From: Candidatus Woesearchaeota archaeon
GTDB taxonomy: Archaea; Nanobdellota; Nanobdellia; SCGC-AAA011-G17; JAGVZF01
Direction of reading: 5' to 3'
NCBI GenBank assembly: GCA_018302785.1
Contig: JAGVZF010000014.1
Coordinates: 1-49,267 of the forward strand
Length of the DNA stretch: 49,267 bases
Part shown: positions 16,293-23,365 of the stretch, piece after piece
How positions within the stretch are numbered: position 1 is the stretch's first letter
Layout: each line of letters begins with the position of its first letter
Notes under the pieces: generated by a model
Databases searched by the model: none
What the model saw: the letters and a program-made list of their open reading frames with translations, nothing else
What the model was told of the DNA's origin: nothing
Position numbers and translations under genes: made by a program

Positions 16293-17153
16293 TTATTGTT
16301 TTCCTTTTAATATTTGTAAGGCTTTTTCTTTTCTTTGGTTAAGCTCATTTAATTGGGTTTCATATTCCCTAGTTATTTCTGTTTGAGCTTTTTGATAGTC
16401 AAAATTTTTCGGCGCGACTGCGTCGCTGACGACGACTACCCGACCATCAGAGTCCGAGACATCAAGGAGGTACCTGTAGGAGTACAAGTCCAGATTCCTG
16501 CTCAAGAACAACCCAGAAAGGCCGTCTTGTCTTGTGTATAAGTGTCTGTTTCCATCACTTTCTAATTTTCTTGGAAGGCCAGTTTCTTCATTTATATCTT
16601 CACTTCTAAAACTACCATCTTTAACTAAGATTTGTGCATAAATTACCTCTGCATCTTCTCTTAATCTAAATGATAAACCATAAGATGAATCTTGATCTGC
16701 TTGTAATTCTAAACCATTTAATGGAATTATTACTGGATATTCTATCTTTGCATTTCTTGCTTTTACTTGTTTATGTAAACTTCTAGATAAATGATCATTG
16801 GGTTGATATGAATCAGCTTCTGATCTTAATACTAAGGATGAGTCTTCATAATGACCTTTTAAGTCTAAAACTCCTAACTTTAGTGTTTTTTCTAAGTTTG
16901 CTTGTGTAGCTGTTCTTAATCCTTCTTGTCTTAGTACTTCATTTACAGCTACAACATAAAATGGATTGCTTCCTTGAATAACTTCATTTTGATAATTTAT
17001 ATTTGAAATATTTGGTAAATTTGGATGTCTAGATCTTACTTCTTGATCTACTTCTCTTCCTAAATCTCCTCTTAAGAAATCTACTTGAGGTATTGCTTTA
17101 GGTACTTCTACTAAAGGTTTTCCTTGAAATTTTGGTAATGATTTTGTTTGCAT
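16293..17153 (-). CDS. Putative DGR variable (target) protein
   Basis: A 286-residue protein without signal peptide or membrane segment. The N-terminal two thirds are mixed alpha/beta with no family I can name; PVIIPLNGLELQADQDSSYG and YGLSFRLREDAEVIYAQIL look like beta-rich ligand-domain strands. Residues about 211-245 (GLSGLFLSRNLDLYSYRYLL followed by DVSDSDGRVVVVS) are encoded by a sharply GC-rich segment with many NAC, NTC and NNC codons, as left by adenine mutagenesis of AAC-rich templates. A charged coiled-coil tail follows (EYETQLNELNQRKEKALQIL). The start is supported by AAAGGAG 9 bp upstream, a promoter and a palindrome. It lies in an accessory island with toxin-antitoxin pairs. Binding of a varying partner is inference. 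Confidence 0.6.
   Translation of the reverse strand: MQTKSLPKFQGKPLVEVPKAIPQVDFLRGDLGREVDQEVRSRHPNLPNISNINYQNEVIQGSNPFYVVAVNEVLRQEGLRTATQANLEKTLKLGVLDLKGHYEDSSLVLRSEADSYQPNDHLSRSLHKQVKARNAKIEYPVIIPLNGLELQADQDSSYGLSFRLREDAEVIYAQILVKDGSFRSEDINEETGLPRKLESDGNRHLYTRQDGLSGLFLSRNLDLYSYRYLLDVSDSDGRVVVVSDAVAPKNFDYQKAQTEITREYETQLNELNQRKEKALQILKGKQ
16420..16526 (-). other. Variable-repeat-like segment inside the 16293-17153 gene
   Basis: About 56% GC over 16411-16530, almost double the flanks of the same gene. The boundaries are abrupt on both sides. Codons such as TTC, AGC, GAC, TAC, TCC, CTC and GTC could all derive from AAC by changes at the adenines only. It shares the SDGR core with the template-like copy at 16049-16146. 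The segment is internal, with 45 or so codons after it, whereas classical variable repeats sit at the very 3' end. Confidence 0.5.
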
Positions 17154-17174
17154 TTTTATTCTCCTTTATTTTTA

Positions 17175-17209
17175 ACTACTTTTTAGTAGTATAACTTATA
17201 TATAAAGGT
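17175..17209 (-). promoter_or_regulatory. Promoter and palindrome of the putative variable-protein gene
   Basis: On the minus strand a TATA region AACCTTTATATATAAG (about 17194-17209) precedes a perfect palindrome: ACTACT (17175-17180) and AGTAGT (17185-17190) around TTTT. A Shine-Dalgarno AAAGGAG follows at 17160-17166, before the ATG at 17153. The palindrome falls at the expected transcription start, so it could be an operator or a 5' UTR hairpin. Confidence 0.5.
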
Positions 17210-17289
17210 TTCTGTTGGGCTTATTTTGGCTTTTGGTAGACTATTACAAATAAAAACTTTTATTAACTATTGTACATATCACTTATTTT

Positions 17290-17469
17290 ATGGAAGAAAC
17301 AATAACAATAAAGAAAAAAGCAATACAAGACTTAGTTAAGGTTAAGGATGAATTTGATTCGATAATTGAATCTCTAGAATTAATGAGTGACAAGGAATTC
17401 ATGAAGTCTTATAAAAAAGCAAAAGAAGATATTAAAAATAGAGATTTTGTTGAATGGAATGAGCTTTAA
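17290..17469 (+). CDS. Antitoxin of RelE-type pair (59 aa)
   Basis: Short ORF starting MEETITIKKKAIQDLVKVKD and ending EWNEL. Predicted to be mostly helical and acidic toward the C-terminus (KKAKEDIKNRDFVEW), the pattern of small RelB-like antitoxins whose C-terminal helix wraps the toxin. Its stop (TAA at 17467-17469) overlaps the RelE start at 17459 by 11 nt, the standard coupled layout. Identification rests mainly on context and size. An AT-rich palindrome, AATAAA-AACT-TTTATT, lies about 40 bp upstream and may be the autoregulatory site. Confidence 0.75.
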   Translation: MEETITIKKKAIQDLVKVKDEFDSIIESLELMSDKEFMKSYKKAKEDIKNRDFVEWNEL

Positions 17470-17713
17470 AATATTTCCAACTAAAGAATTCTCAAAAGAT
17501 TTTAATAAACTAGATAAACATTTACAAGAAAGAATAAAAAAGAAGATTGAAGAAGTAGCAGAAGATCCTACAAGATATAAGCACCTTAATTATGATTTAA
17601 GTGGCAGCTGTCGGTTATGGATTGGAAAACTGAGAATAATTTTTTCTTATGATTTAGAGAAACAAGAATTTTACTTGGAAAAGATTGTATTTGGGCATAA
17701 ATACCAAGAATGA
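17459..17713 (+). CDS. RelE/ParE-family toxin
   Basis: 84 residues. MSFKIFPTKEFSKDFNKLDK, then the helical hairpin with KKKIEEVAEDPTRYKHL, then LSGSCRLWIGKLRIIFSYDL and KIVFGHKYQE: the typical RelE fold, with the basic/aromatic groups needed for ribosome-dependent mRNA cleavage near the C-terminus (Arg, Tyr, His). The ATG at 17459 is preferred to a TTG at 17447 because it gives the family's normal start. It is paired with the antitoxin at 17290. A DNA-gyrase-type ParE activity cannot be excluded, but RelE is more likely from the GHKY ending. Confidence 0.85.
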   Translation: MSFKIFPTKEFSKDFNKLDKHLQERIKKKIEEVAEDPTRYKHLNYDLSGSCRLWIGKLRIIFSYDLEKQEFYLEKIVFGHKYQE

Positions 17714-17733
17714 ATTACTTCTTCTAGCTATCT

Positions 17734-17886
17734 TTGAAAACAAATAACTATGCAGAAACTTCTGTAGAAAGTTCTATTGAAGCAGGGGATAGTGTAGAAA
17801 TATCTTCTAGTGCTGATGTAAGTTCAAGTAGTTCTGATTCAGGTTCATCTGTTAGCTCAGATGCTTCTGTTAGTGTTGGGCTTTGA
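17734..17886 (+). pseudogene. Ser-rich fragment, probable gene remnant
   Basis: A reading frame with no ATG (TTG at 17734 is the only possible start) encodes about 50 residues, over a third of them Ser, with alternating Asp, Val and Ala (VEISSSADVSSSSSDSGSSV) and ending SVSVGL. Such low-complexity tails occur at the ends of secreted or surface proteins and glycosylated linkers. There is no promoter or ribosome binding site, and the frame is blocked upstream by a TAG at 17725. It looks like the 3' stub of a lost gene within the toxin-antitoxin island. Confidence 0.35.
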
Positions 17887-17930
17887 AATTAATTTAGATA
17901 AAATTTAGTATTTTTCATGACTTTAAAATA

Positions 17931-17966
17931 GAAAGGTTTATATATAACCTATAACTATATAATTAT
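17931..17966 (+). promoter_or_regulatory. TATA promoter and near-palindromic operator before vapB
   Basis: GAAAGGTTTATATATAAC (17931-17948) is a BRE/TATA box. It is followed by ATAACTATATAATTAT (17951-17966), which matches its own reverse complement at 14 of 16 positions and ends directly before the vapB ATG at 17967. The position suits autorepression by a ribbon-helix-helix antitoxin and a leaderless mRNA. Confidence 0.55.
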
Positions 17967-18167
17967 ATGGTAACTACAATTCAAATTAATGAAAAAACGT
18001 TAAAAGTATTAAAGAAAATTAAAGATGAAACAAGATCATCTTCTTACGATGAAGCTATAAATAAATTAGTTTCACATCAAAACTCCGAATCATTGGCTGG
18101 TTTTCTAGGGAAGAGGCCAATAAAAGAATTGTTGAAAGATTTGAGAGACAAGAATGGCAGATTCTAA
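17967..18167 (+). CDS. vapB: VapB-type antitoxin, ribbon-helix-helix
   Basis: 66 residues. MVTTIQINEKTLKVLKKIKD followed by SSSYDEAINKLVS is a ribbon-helix-helix DNA-binding domain; the C-terminal part (GFLGKRPIKELLKDLRDKNG) is the toxin-wrapping helix. It should neutralise the PIN toxin encoded next and repress the operon. Overlap with vapC is 14 nt. Promoter and a near-palindromic operator are immediately upstream. Confidence 0.87.
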   Translation: MVTTIQINEKTLKVLKKIKDETRSSSYDEAINKLVSHQNSESLAGFLGKRPIKELLKDLRDKNGRF

Positions 18168-18525
18168 GCTTATTGATTCCTCTATATGGATAGATTACTT
18201 TTTTAATGGCAAACATTCTGAATTTATAGATTCTGGAGAACTTCTTTTATTATCGTCTTTGTCTATATTTGAGATTAAAAATAAATTGAAAAAAAGCAAA
18301 GTTGATGATTTTAAAATAGAAAGAAGTCTTGAATTAATTAAGAAAAGAAGTTTAATTATTGAGGTAAACCTTGAAATTGCAGAAAAAGCTGTGGAATTTT
18401 CAATGAAAAATAATTTGTCTATTGTAGACTCACTTATTTATACTTCTGCAATTTTGAACCAAGCTAAACTCTTAACTTTAGATAATGATTTTAGAGGACT
18501 TAAAGATGCTATAGTATTGTCTTAA
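18154..18525 (+). CDS. vapC: VapC toxin, PIN-domain ribonuclease
   Basis: 123 residues with the PIN pattern: LIDSSIWIDYFF (first Asp), LSIFEIKNKLKK (Glu), LSIVDSLIYTSAI (Asp) and LLTLDNDFRGL (last Asp). The four acidic residues bind the metal used to cut RNA, usually tRNA or rRNA. It is translated from an ATG inside the antitoxin gene. It is convergent with a second, unrelated VapBC pair; the two toxins face each other with a gap of 17 bp. Confidence 0.92.
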   Translation: MADSKLIDSSIWIDYFFNGKHSEFIDSGELLLLSSLSIFEIKNKLKKSKVDDFKIERSLELIKKRSLIIEVNLEIAEKAVEFSMKNNLSIVDSLIYTSAILNQAKLLTLDNDFRGLKDAIVLS

Positions 18526-18542
18526 TATTTGAAATCATTAAT

Positions 18543-18911
18543 TTATTTTACAAATTCAACATTTTTTAGATCTTTAAATTCTTTATCTCCAGTAAGAAAT
18601 ATTAAATTATTCTTTAGAGCATAAGTATAACCAATACAGTCTGCATAAGAAAGATTCTTGGATTTGTACTTTTTTCTAAATTTTATAGCTTCTTTCAGAA
18701 CATCATCAGATATTTCAACAACACATAATGAGTATTTTTCAAATATTTGGTCTGCTTCATCGTCCTCTAAATTCTTTATTGCTGCCCAGTAAATTTCTGC
18801 TAGGTTAAAGATGGTTATAGTAGCAGGTTCATTTATATATTTAGCATAGTTCGAGTTTCCCGATACAATTTCCACTATAGCGTAACTATCAAAAAAATAA
18901 TTCAATCCCAT
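18543..18911 (-). CDS. vapC: VapC toxin, PIN-domain ribonuclease (second pair)
   Basis: 122 residues, PIN fold: YFFDSYAIVEIVSG (Asp), FNLAEIYWAAI (Glu), LSYADCIGYTYAL (Asp) and IFLTGDKEFKDL (Asp). All four acidic positions are kept, so it should be an active RNase. It overlaps its antitoxin gene by 10 nt. Its sequence differs clearly from the VapC at 18154, and its antitoxin is of a different fold (AbrB-like rather than ribbon-helix-helix), so this is not a local duplication. Confidence 0.91.
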   Translation of the reverse strand: MGLNYFFDSYAIVEIVSGNSNYAKYINEPATITIFNLAEIYWAAIKNLEDDEADQIFEKYSLCVVEISDDVLKEAIKFRKKYKSKNLSYADCIGYTYALKNNLIFLTGDKEFKDLKNVEFVK

Positions 18912-19120
18912 CCTTTTCTCATTTCATCCTTTAATTCCTGAGCTGTCTTTTTACCTTTAAATCTTGGAAATCTACCAAACATTTCCCCAGATAAAGGCCT
19001 TTTTTTTAATTCTATCGTTATTTCTTCGTTTTCCTTAATTTTATTTTGCTCTACTATTTTTTTTGGCAAAATTACACCAATTGAACTTCCCCATTTCCTA
19101 GTTGTAACCTTTACTTCCAT
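18902..19120 (-). CDS. vapB: VapB-type antitoxin, AbrB/MazE fold
   Basis: 72 residues. VKVTTRKWGSSIGVILPKKI is the swapped-hairpin AbrB/MazE DNA-binding domain; the tail (GRFPRFKGKKTAQELKDEMR) should bind the PIN toxin. Directly before its ATG are two exact tandem copies of a 10-bp sequence that may be its operator. Confidence 0.9.
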   Translation of the reverse strand: MEVKVTTRKWGSSIGVILPKKIVEQNKIKENEEITIELKKRPLSGEMFGRFPRFKGKKTAQELKDEMRKGWD

Positions 19121-19124
19121 ATAA

Positions 19125-19144
19125 TTTAGTTATATTTAGTTATA
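19125..19144 (-). repeat. Two tandem 10-bp repeats before vapB, candidate operator
   Basis: TTTAGTTATA occurs twice back to back on the plus strand (19125-19134 and 19135-19144), one helical turn apart, starting five bases from the antitoxin start codon. Read on the minus strand they are TATAACTAAA twice and may double as the TATA region. A dimeric AbrB-type repressor bound on one DNA face is a reasonable inference. Confidence 0.45.
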
Positions 19145-19213
19145 TTTAAACTTTGTTATTTATGCAATAAATATAACAAAAGCTATTTAAATTGCTTCTA
19201 ATAAGTTTAATTT

Positions 19214-22111
19214 ATGTATGATTTTAAGAAGATTGAAGAAGAATCAAGAGAATTTTGGAAGAAAATAAATTTACTTAAGCTTTTAGAAGAAAAAAATAAA
19301 AAAGGAAAAAACTATTTCCTTTTAGATGGGCCCCCTTATGCTAATGATGTGCCTCATGTCGGGCATATAAGAAATACTGTTTATAAAGATCTTAGTATAA
19401 GATTAGCTTTTCAAAAAGGATATAATGTATTATTTCAGCCTGGTTTTGATACTCATGGATTACCTGTAGAAAATAAAGTTGAAAAGAAATTAAACATTAA
19501 GGATAAAAAAGAGATTTCTGAAATGGGGATTAAGAAATTTACTGATTTATGTAAAGCTAGCGCTGCAGACAATAAAGATTTATGGTTAGAAGTTTACGAC
19601 AAATTAGGAAGCTGGTATTCTTGGAAAGAACCTTATTTAACTTATGATAATAATTATTTAGAAAGTGCTTGGTGGACTTTTAAAGAAATATGGAACAAAG
19701 GCTTAGTTTATGAGGGAAAAAAATCAATATTATGGTGTAGTCATTGTCAAACAGCATTATCCGGATATGAAGTTACAGATAGTTATGCTAATTTAAAAGA
19801 TCCTTATGTAATTGTTAAATTTAAAGTTAAAAATGCAAAGAATGATTATTTATTGGTTTTTACAACTACTCCTTGGACATTAATAAGTAATGTTGCAGTT
19901 GCAGCAAATCCTAAAGAAGATTATGTTAAAGTTGAAACTTCTCAAGGAAACTTAATTTTAGCTAAAAAAAGACTAGAAGTTCTAGAAGAAGCAGAAGTGA
20001 AATATAAAATAATTCAAGAATTTGAAGGTAAAAAATTAGAAAACTTAGAGTATGAAAGTTTAATTGATGTTCCTGTTCAACAAGAATTAAAGAAAAATCC
20101 AAAGGCACTTAAAGTTATTATGAGTATTCCAATACTTAAAGAGAGAGTTCCTGCAAAATTAAGAACTAAGAAAGGGGCAACTGGAGAAGATGTTTTTGAA
20201 GATTTTGCCACAGTTACAGAAGGAACTGGGTTAGTTCATACTGCACCAGGGCATGGTAAAACAGATAATGAAATCGGGAAATATTATAATTTACCAGAAC
20301 CTAGTCCTTTAGATGATGCTTGTAAATATACAGATGAAGCAGGTCAATTTAAAGGAATGTTTGTTAAAGATGCTGATAATGATATTTTAGATTTGCTTGA
20401 AAAAACTGGAAAACTATTCTTTAAGGATAAAATTGAACATAAGTATCCATTGTGTTGGAGATGCAAAACCCCATTAATATTTAGAATGAGTAATCAGTGG
20501 TTTATTAAAATTAACACTATAAAAGATAAAATGATAGAGGATAATAAAAAAGTTAAATGGTATCCCGATTTTGCAAGAGAAAGATTTGATAACTGGATAT
20601 TAAATGCTGATGATTGGAACATTTCTAGGCAAAGATATTGGGGAACTCCAATGCCTATTTGGAAATGTAGTTGTGGAGAAATAAAAGTAATAGGAAGTCT
20701 AGAAGAACTTGAGAAAAATGCAATTAATAAAATACCAAAGAACTTTGATTTACATACTGCTTCAGAAATAACTTTAAGATGCAAATGTAAAAAAGAAATG
20801 AAAAGAATTATTGATATATTTGATGTGTGGTTTGATTCTGGAGTTGCTCCATGGGCGCCTTTACATTATCCTTTTGAAAACAAGAAATTATTTGAAGAAC
20901 ATTTTCCTGTAAGTAGAATTAATGAAAGCCAAGACCAAATTAGAGGATGGTTTTATCATTTAATGTTTTGTGGAACTGCAACTTTTGACAAAGCTCCTTA
21001 TTTAGAAGTTTCAATGCCTGGCTGGGTTGTAGATAATAAAGGAGAAAAAATGAGCAAAAGTGTAGGGAATGTAGTCTATGCTAAAGATGCTATTGAAAAT
21101 GTTGGGGCTGATAATTTAAGATTTTATTATATGTTGGATATTGCGCCTTATGAATTACAGATGTTTAATGTAGAAGTAATTAAAAAAGAAGTCTGGAAAG
21201 TTTTTAATATCTTAATTAATGTTAATACTTATTTACTAACTCAAACAAATAAAGTTACAAAATTAAAAGATTTAGAAATCGAAGATAAATGGATAATCTC
21301 TAAGTTAAATTCATTGATTAAAGCTTATAATGAAGATATTGGAAATTTTGAATATCATTATGTCGGAAGAAATTTAAGTGATTTCATTGTCAATAATGTT
21401 AGTAGAGAATATATTCAATTTATAAGGGAAAGAGTTGATAAAAATGATGAAAGAGTATTTAATGTTCTTTTTGAGATTTTAAGTAAATATGTTGTTTTAT
21501 TAGCACCAATAAGTCCTCATATTTCTGAGTTTATTTATCAGAAATTAAAAGAAAAATTTAAAATTGAAGAAAAATCAGTTCATTTATTTAATCTTCCTAA
21601 GGTAGATGAAGATAAAATTGATTCAGATATAGAAGAATCTATGGAAGATGCAAAAAAAATAATTCAAGAAATTTTAGCACAAAGAGAAAAAGTACAGTTA
21701 GGAATAAGATGGCCATTATTAAGTGCAGAAATTAAAACAGAGAATACTAAAGGGATAAAAGAACTTGATGAAGTTATAAAAAGAAAAACTAATATTAAGA
21801 AATTAGATATTAAAAAAGGAGAATTTAGTGTAAAACTAGATACAAAATTAACTAAAGAATTAGAACAAGAAGGTTATGCTAGAGAAATTATGAGAGCAAT
21901 ACAAGATTTAAGGAAAAAAGAAAAACTTGAGAAAAAAGATAGGATTGAATTATATATTGATTCAAATTATGACTTAAGTAGATTTGCAGATGAGATTAAA
22001 GATAAAGTTGGTGCTGAATCTTTAGAATTTAAAGAACATAAAGGACAGCATTCAAGTAAAGAAAAAATTAAAAATCAAGAATTTAATGTAAGTTTTAATC
22101 TGTTGAAGTAG
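19214..22111 (+). CDS. ileS: Isoleucyl-tRNA synthetase
   Basis: Class I aminoacyl-tRNA synthetase, 965 residues. LLDGPPYANDVPHVGHIRNT holds the HIGH-type motif HVGH (48-51); KMSKS is at 612-616 (GEKMSKSVGNV). The editing (CP1) domain contains LVFTTTPWTLISN and VHTAPGHGKTD, the threonine-rich and HAPG-like signatures of Ile/Val editing. Zinc-type Cys pairs follow (CWRCKTPLIF; CSCGE; CKCKKE). A C-terminal anticodon-binding domain completes it. The ANDVPH- rather than PNVTG-type sequence and the WWTFKEIW segment favour IleRS over ValRS. The gene has its own promoter region; the 3' end overlaps the convergent lipoprotein gene by 17 nt. Confidence 0.95.
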   Translation: MYDFKKIEEESREFWKKINLLKLLEEKNKKGKNYFLLDGPPYANDVPHVGHIRNTVYKDLSIRLAFQKGYNVLFQPGFDTHGLPVENKVEKKLNIKDKKEISEMGIKKFTDLCKASAADNKDLWLEVYDKLGSWYSWKEPYLTYDNNYLESAWWTFKEIWNKGLVYEGKKSILWCSHCQTALSGYEVTDSYANLKDPYVIVKFKVKNAKNDYLLVFTTTPWTLISNVAVAANPKEDYVKVETSQGNLILAKKRLEVLEEAEVKYKIIQEFEGKKLENLEYESLIDVPVQQELKKNPKALKVIMSIPILKERVPAKLRTKKGATGEDVFEDFATVTEGTGLVHTAPGHGKTDNEIGKYYNLPEPSPLDDACKYTDEAGQFKGMFVKDADNDILDLLEKTGKLFFKDKIEHKYPLCWRCKTPLIFRMSNQWFIKINTIKDKMIEDNKKVKWYPDFARERFDNWILNADDWNISRQRYWGTPMPIWKCSCGEIKVIGSLEELEKNAINKIPKNFDLHTASEITLRCKCKKEMKRIIDIFDVWFDSGVAPWAPLHYPFENKKLFEEHFPVSRINESQDQIRGWFYHLMFCGTATFDKAPYLEVSMPGWVVDNKGEKMSKSVGNVVYAKDAIENVGADNLRFYYMLDIAPYELQMFNVEVIKKEVWKVFNILINVNTYLLTQTNKVTKLKDLEIEDKWIISKLNSLIKAYNEDIGNFEYHYVGRNLSDFIVNNVSREYIQFIRERVDKNDERVFNVLFEILSKYVVLLAPISPHISEFIYQKLKEKFKIEEKSVHLFNLPKVDEDKIDSDIEESMEDAKKIIQEILAQREKVQLGIRWPLLSAEIKTENTKGIKELDEVIKRKTNIKKLDIKKGEFSVKLDTKLTKELEQEGYAREIMRAIQDLRKKEKLEKKDRIELYIDSNYDLSRFADEIKDKVGAESLEFKEHKGQHSSKEKIKNQEFNVSFNLLK

Positions 22112-22481
22112 CATTGTAAATTATGGTATTTCTTGCCTCTTTTTTTAGGTAATTCCATGCTTCCTCTTCTCGATCATAATATGAAAAATAATTAAATTGT
22201 GATTCTCCAGCCTTATATCTTATCAATATGGCCAATAATTCTTCTTCACATTCTGAGAGATCTTTAAGTCTTATTTCATAATCATATTTTATTTCATATT
22301 GTGCTATTTGTGTAAGTAATTTCTTTGCTAATAACAATTTTAGTGTATCTGAAGAATCTGCAAAGCAGCTTGTTAGTTGTTGTTCTTCATGTGTGGGACT
22401 TGAAGGATTGAATTTAGGAATTTCTCTTGAAGAACAAGAAGCTACAATTAATGCTAACCCTACTAATGTAGTTACTTTCAT
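22095..22481 (-). CDS. Putative lipoprotein, hypothetical
   Basis: 128 residues beginning MKVTTLVGLALIVASCSSRE: a short signal peptide followed by a lipobox-like VASC, so Cys16 would be the lipid-attached N-terminus. The mature part is helical and acidic (SDTLKLLLAKKLLTQIAQYE; RLKDLSECEEELLAILIRYK). I know no family. Lipobox-bearing proteins occur in archaea and in DPANN genomes. It overlaps the end of ileS by 17 nt and is divergent from the TBP gene. Confidence 0.65.
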   Translation of the reverse strand: MKVTTLVGLALIVASCSSREIPKFNPSSPTHEEQQLTSCFADSSDTLKLLLAKKLLTQIAQYEIKYDYEIRLKDLSECEEELLAILIRYKAGESQFNYFSYYDREEEAWNYLKKEARNTIIYNATSTD

Positions 22482-22701
22482 GTAGACTAAAGTATATGAA
22501 AATTATTTAAAGATTTATATTATAAAATTGTTATATAAAAATTTAGCTAAAAAATTTAATGATTTTTTAAGAACGGTCTAAATAGGCCTTTTATTTAATT
22601 TATGTTCAAAAGTTGATTAATATTCAAAATTTTTTCGAAAACCTTATAAGCAGCTTTATAAACTTATCTATTTTGTTTATAAAGAAGAGGTGGGGGTTGT
22701 T

Positions 22702-23241
22702 ATGGTCAAAAGAGAAATTAAACTTGTAAATATTGTGGCTACTGCAAATTTAGAGCATGATATACCATTAATAAAATTAGCAGAAGCACTACCAAATACA
22801 GAATATAATCCTGAGCAGTTTCCTGGATTAGTAATGAGAATAAGAGATCCTAAAACAAGTGCTTTAATTTTTAGTTCTGGAAAAATTGTTTGTACTGGTG
22901 CAAAGTCAATGACTAAAGTTAAAGAAAGCATAGTAAATATAATAAAAAATATTGAGAAAATTGGAATAAAGATTAAAGTTAAGCCAATAATTAAAGTTCA
23001 AAATATGGTTGCTTCTGGAGCTGTTGGGATGGACTTAAATTTAAATGACCTAGCTATGAAATTAGAAAATACAGAATATGAACCAGAACAATTTCCAGGA
23101 TTAGTTTATAAATTAGATGGAACAAGAGCCACTTTCTTATTATTTAGTAATGGAAAAATTGTTTGTACTGGTACTAGAAGTGAAGCTAAGCTTAGAGAAG
23201 CTTTAGATAAATTAATAGTGAATTTAAAGAATTTAAAATAA
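22702..23241 (+). CDS. tbp: TATA-box binding protein
   Basis: General transcription factor of 179 residues that bends the TATA box and recruits TFB. Two direct repeats of about 90 residues form the saddle: EYNPEQFPGLVMRI with LIFSSGKIVCTGAKS, and EYEPEQFPGLVYKL with LLFSNGKIVCTGTRS. The ATG at 22702 is chosen over a GTG at 22690 because a purine-rich Shine-Dalgarno (GAGGTGGGGG, 22687-22696) lies just before it. A TATA-like element (CCTTATAAGC or CTTTATAAAC, 22642-22663) lies 40-60 bp upstream. It is followed by a tiny 12-codon frame (23244-23282), probably without meaning. Confidence 0.97.
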   Translation: MVKREIKLVNIVATANLEHDIPLIKLAEALPNTEYNPEQFPGLVMRIRDPKTSALIFSSGKIVCTGAKSMTKVKESIVNIIKNIEKIGIKIKVKPIIKVQNMVASGAVGMDLNLNDLAMKLENTEYEPEQFPGLVYKLDGTRATFLLFSNGKIVCTGTRSEAKLREALDKLIVNLKNLK

Positions 23242-23365
23242 GGATGTACCAAATGGGTGACGATTGTAGCGGTCCTGGTTAAATAGGTAAAAATACTAAT
23301 TTATAATATATTTCAATTACTTTATATTACACCATAACTATCTTTAAATTCATTTACTTTTTTTT

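Noticed and set aside
16353-16541. A plus-strand frame of 62 codons across the variable-repeat-like segment.
   Set aside because: It is antisense to the 16293-17153 gene, and exists because the GC-rich segment lacks stop codons.
23244-23282. A 12-codon frame (MYQMGDDCSGPG) two bases after the TBP stop in a small GC-rich patch.
   Set aside because: Too short to support without conservation data; the GC-rich patch is unexplained but does not fold into an obvious RNA.
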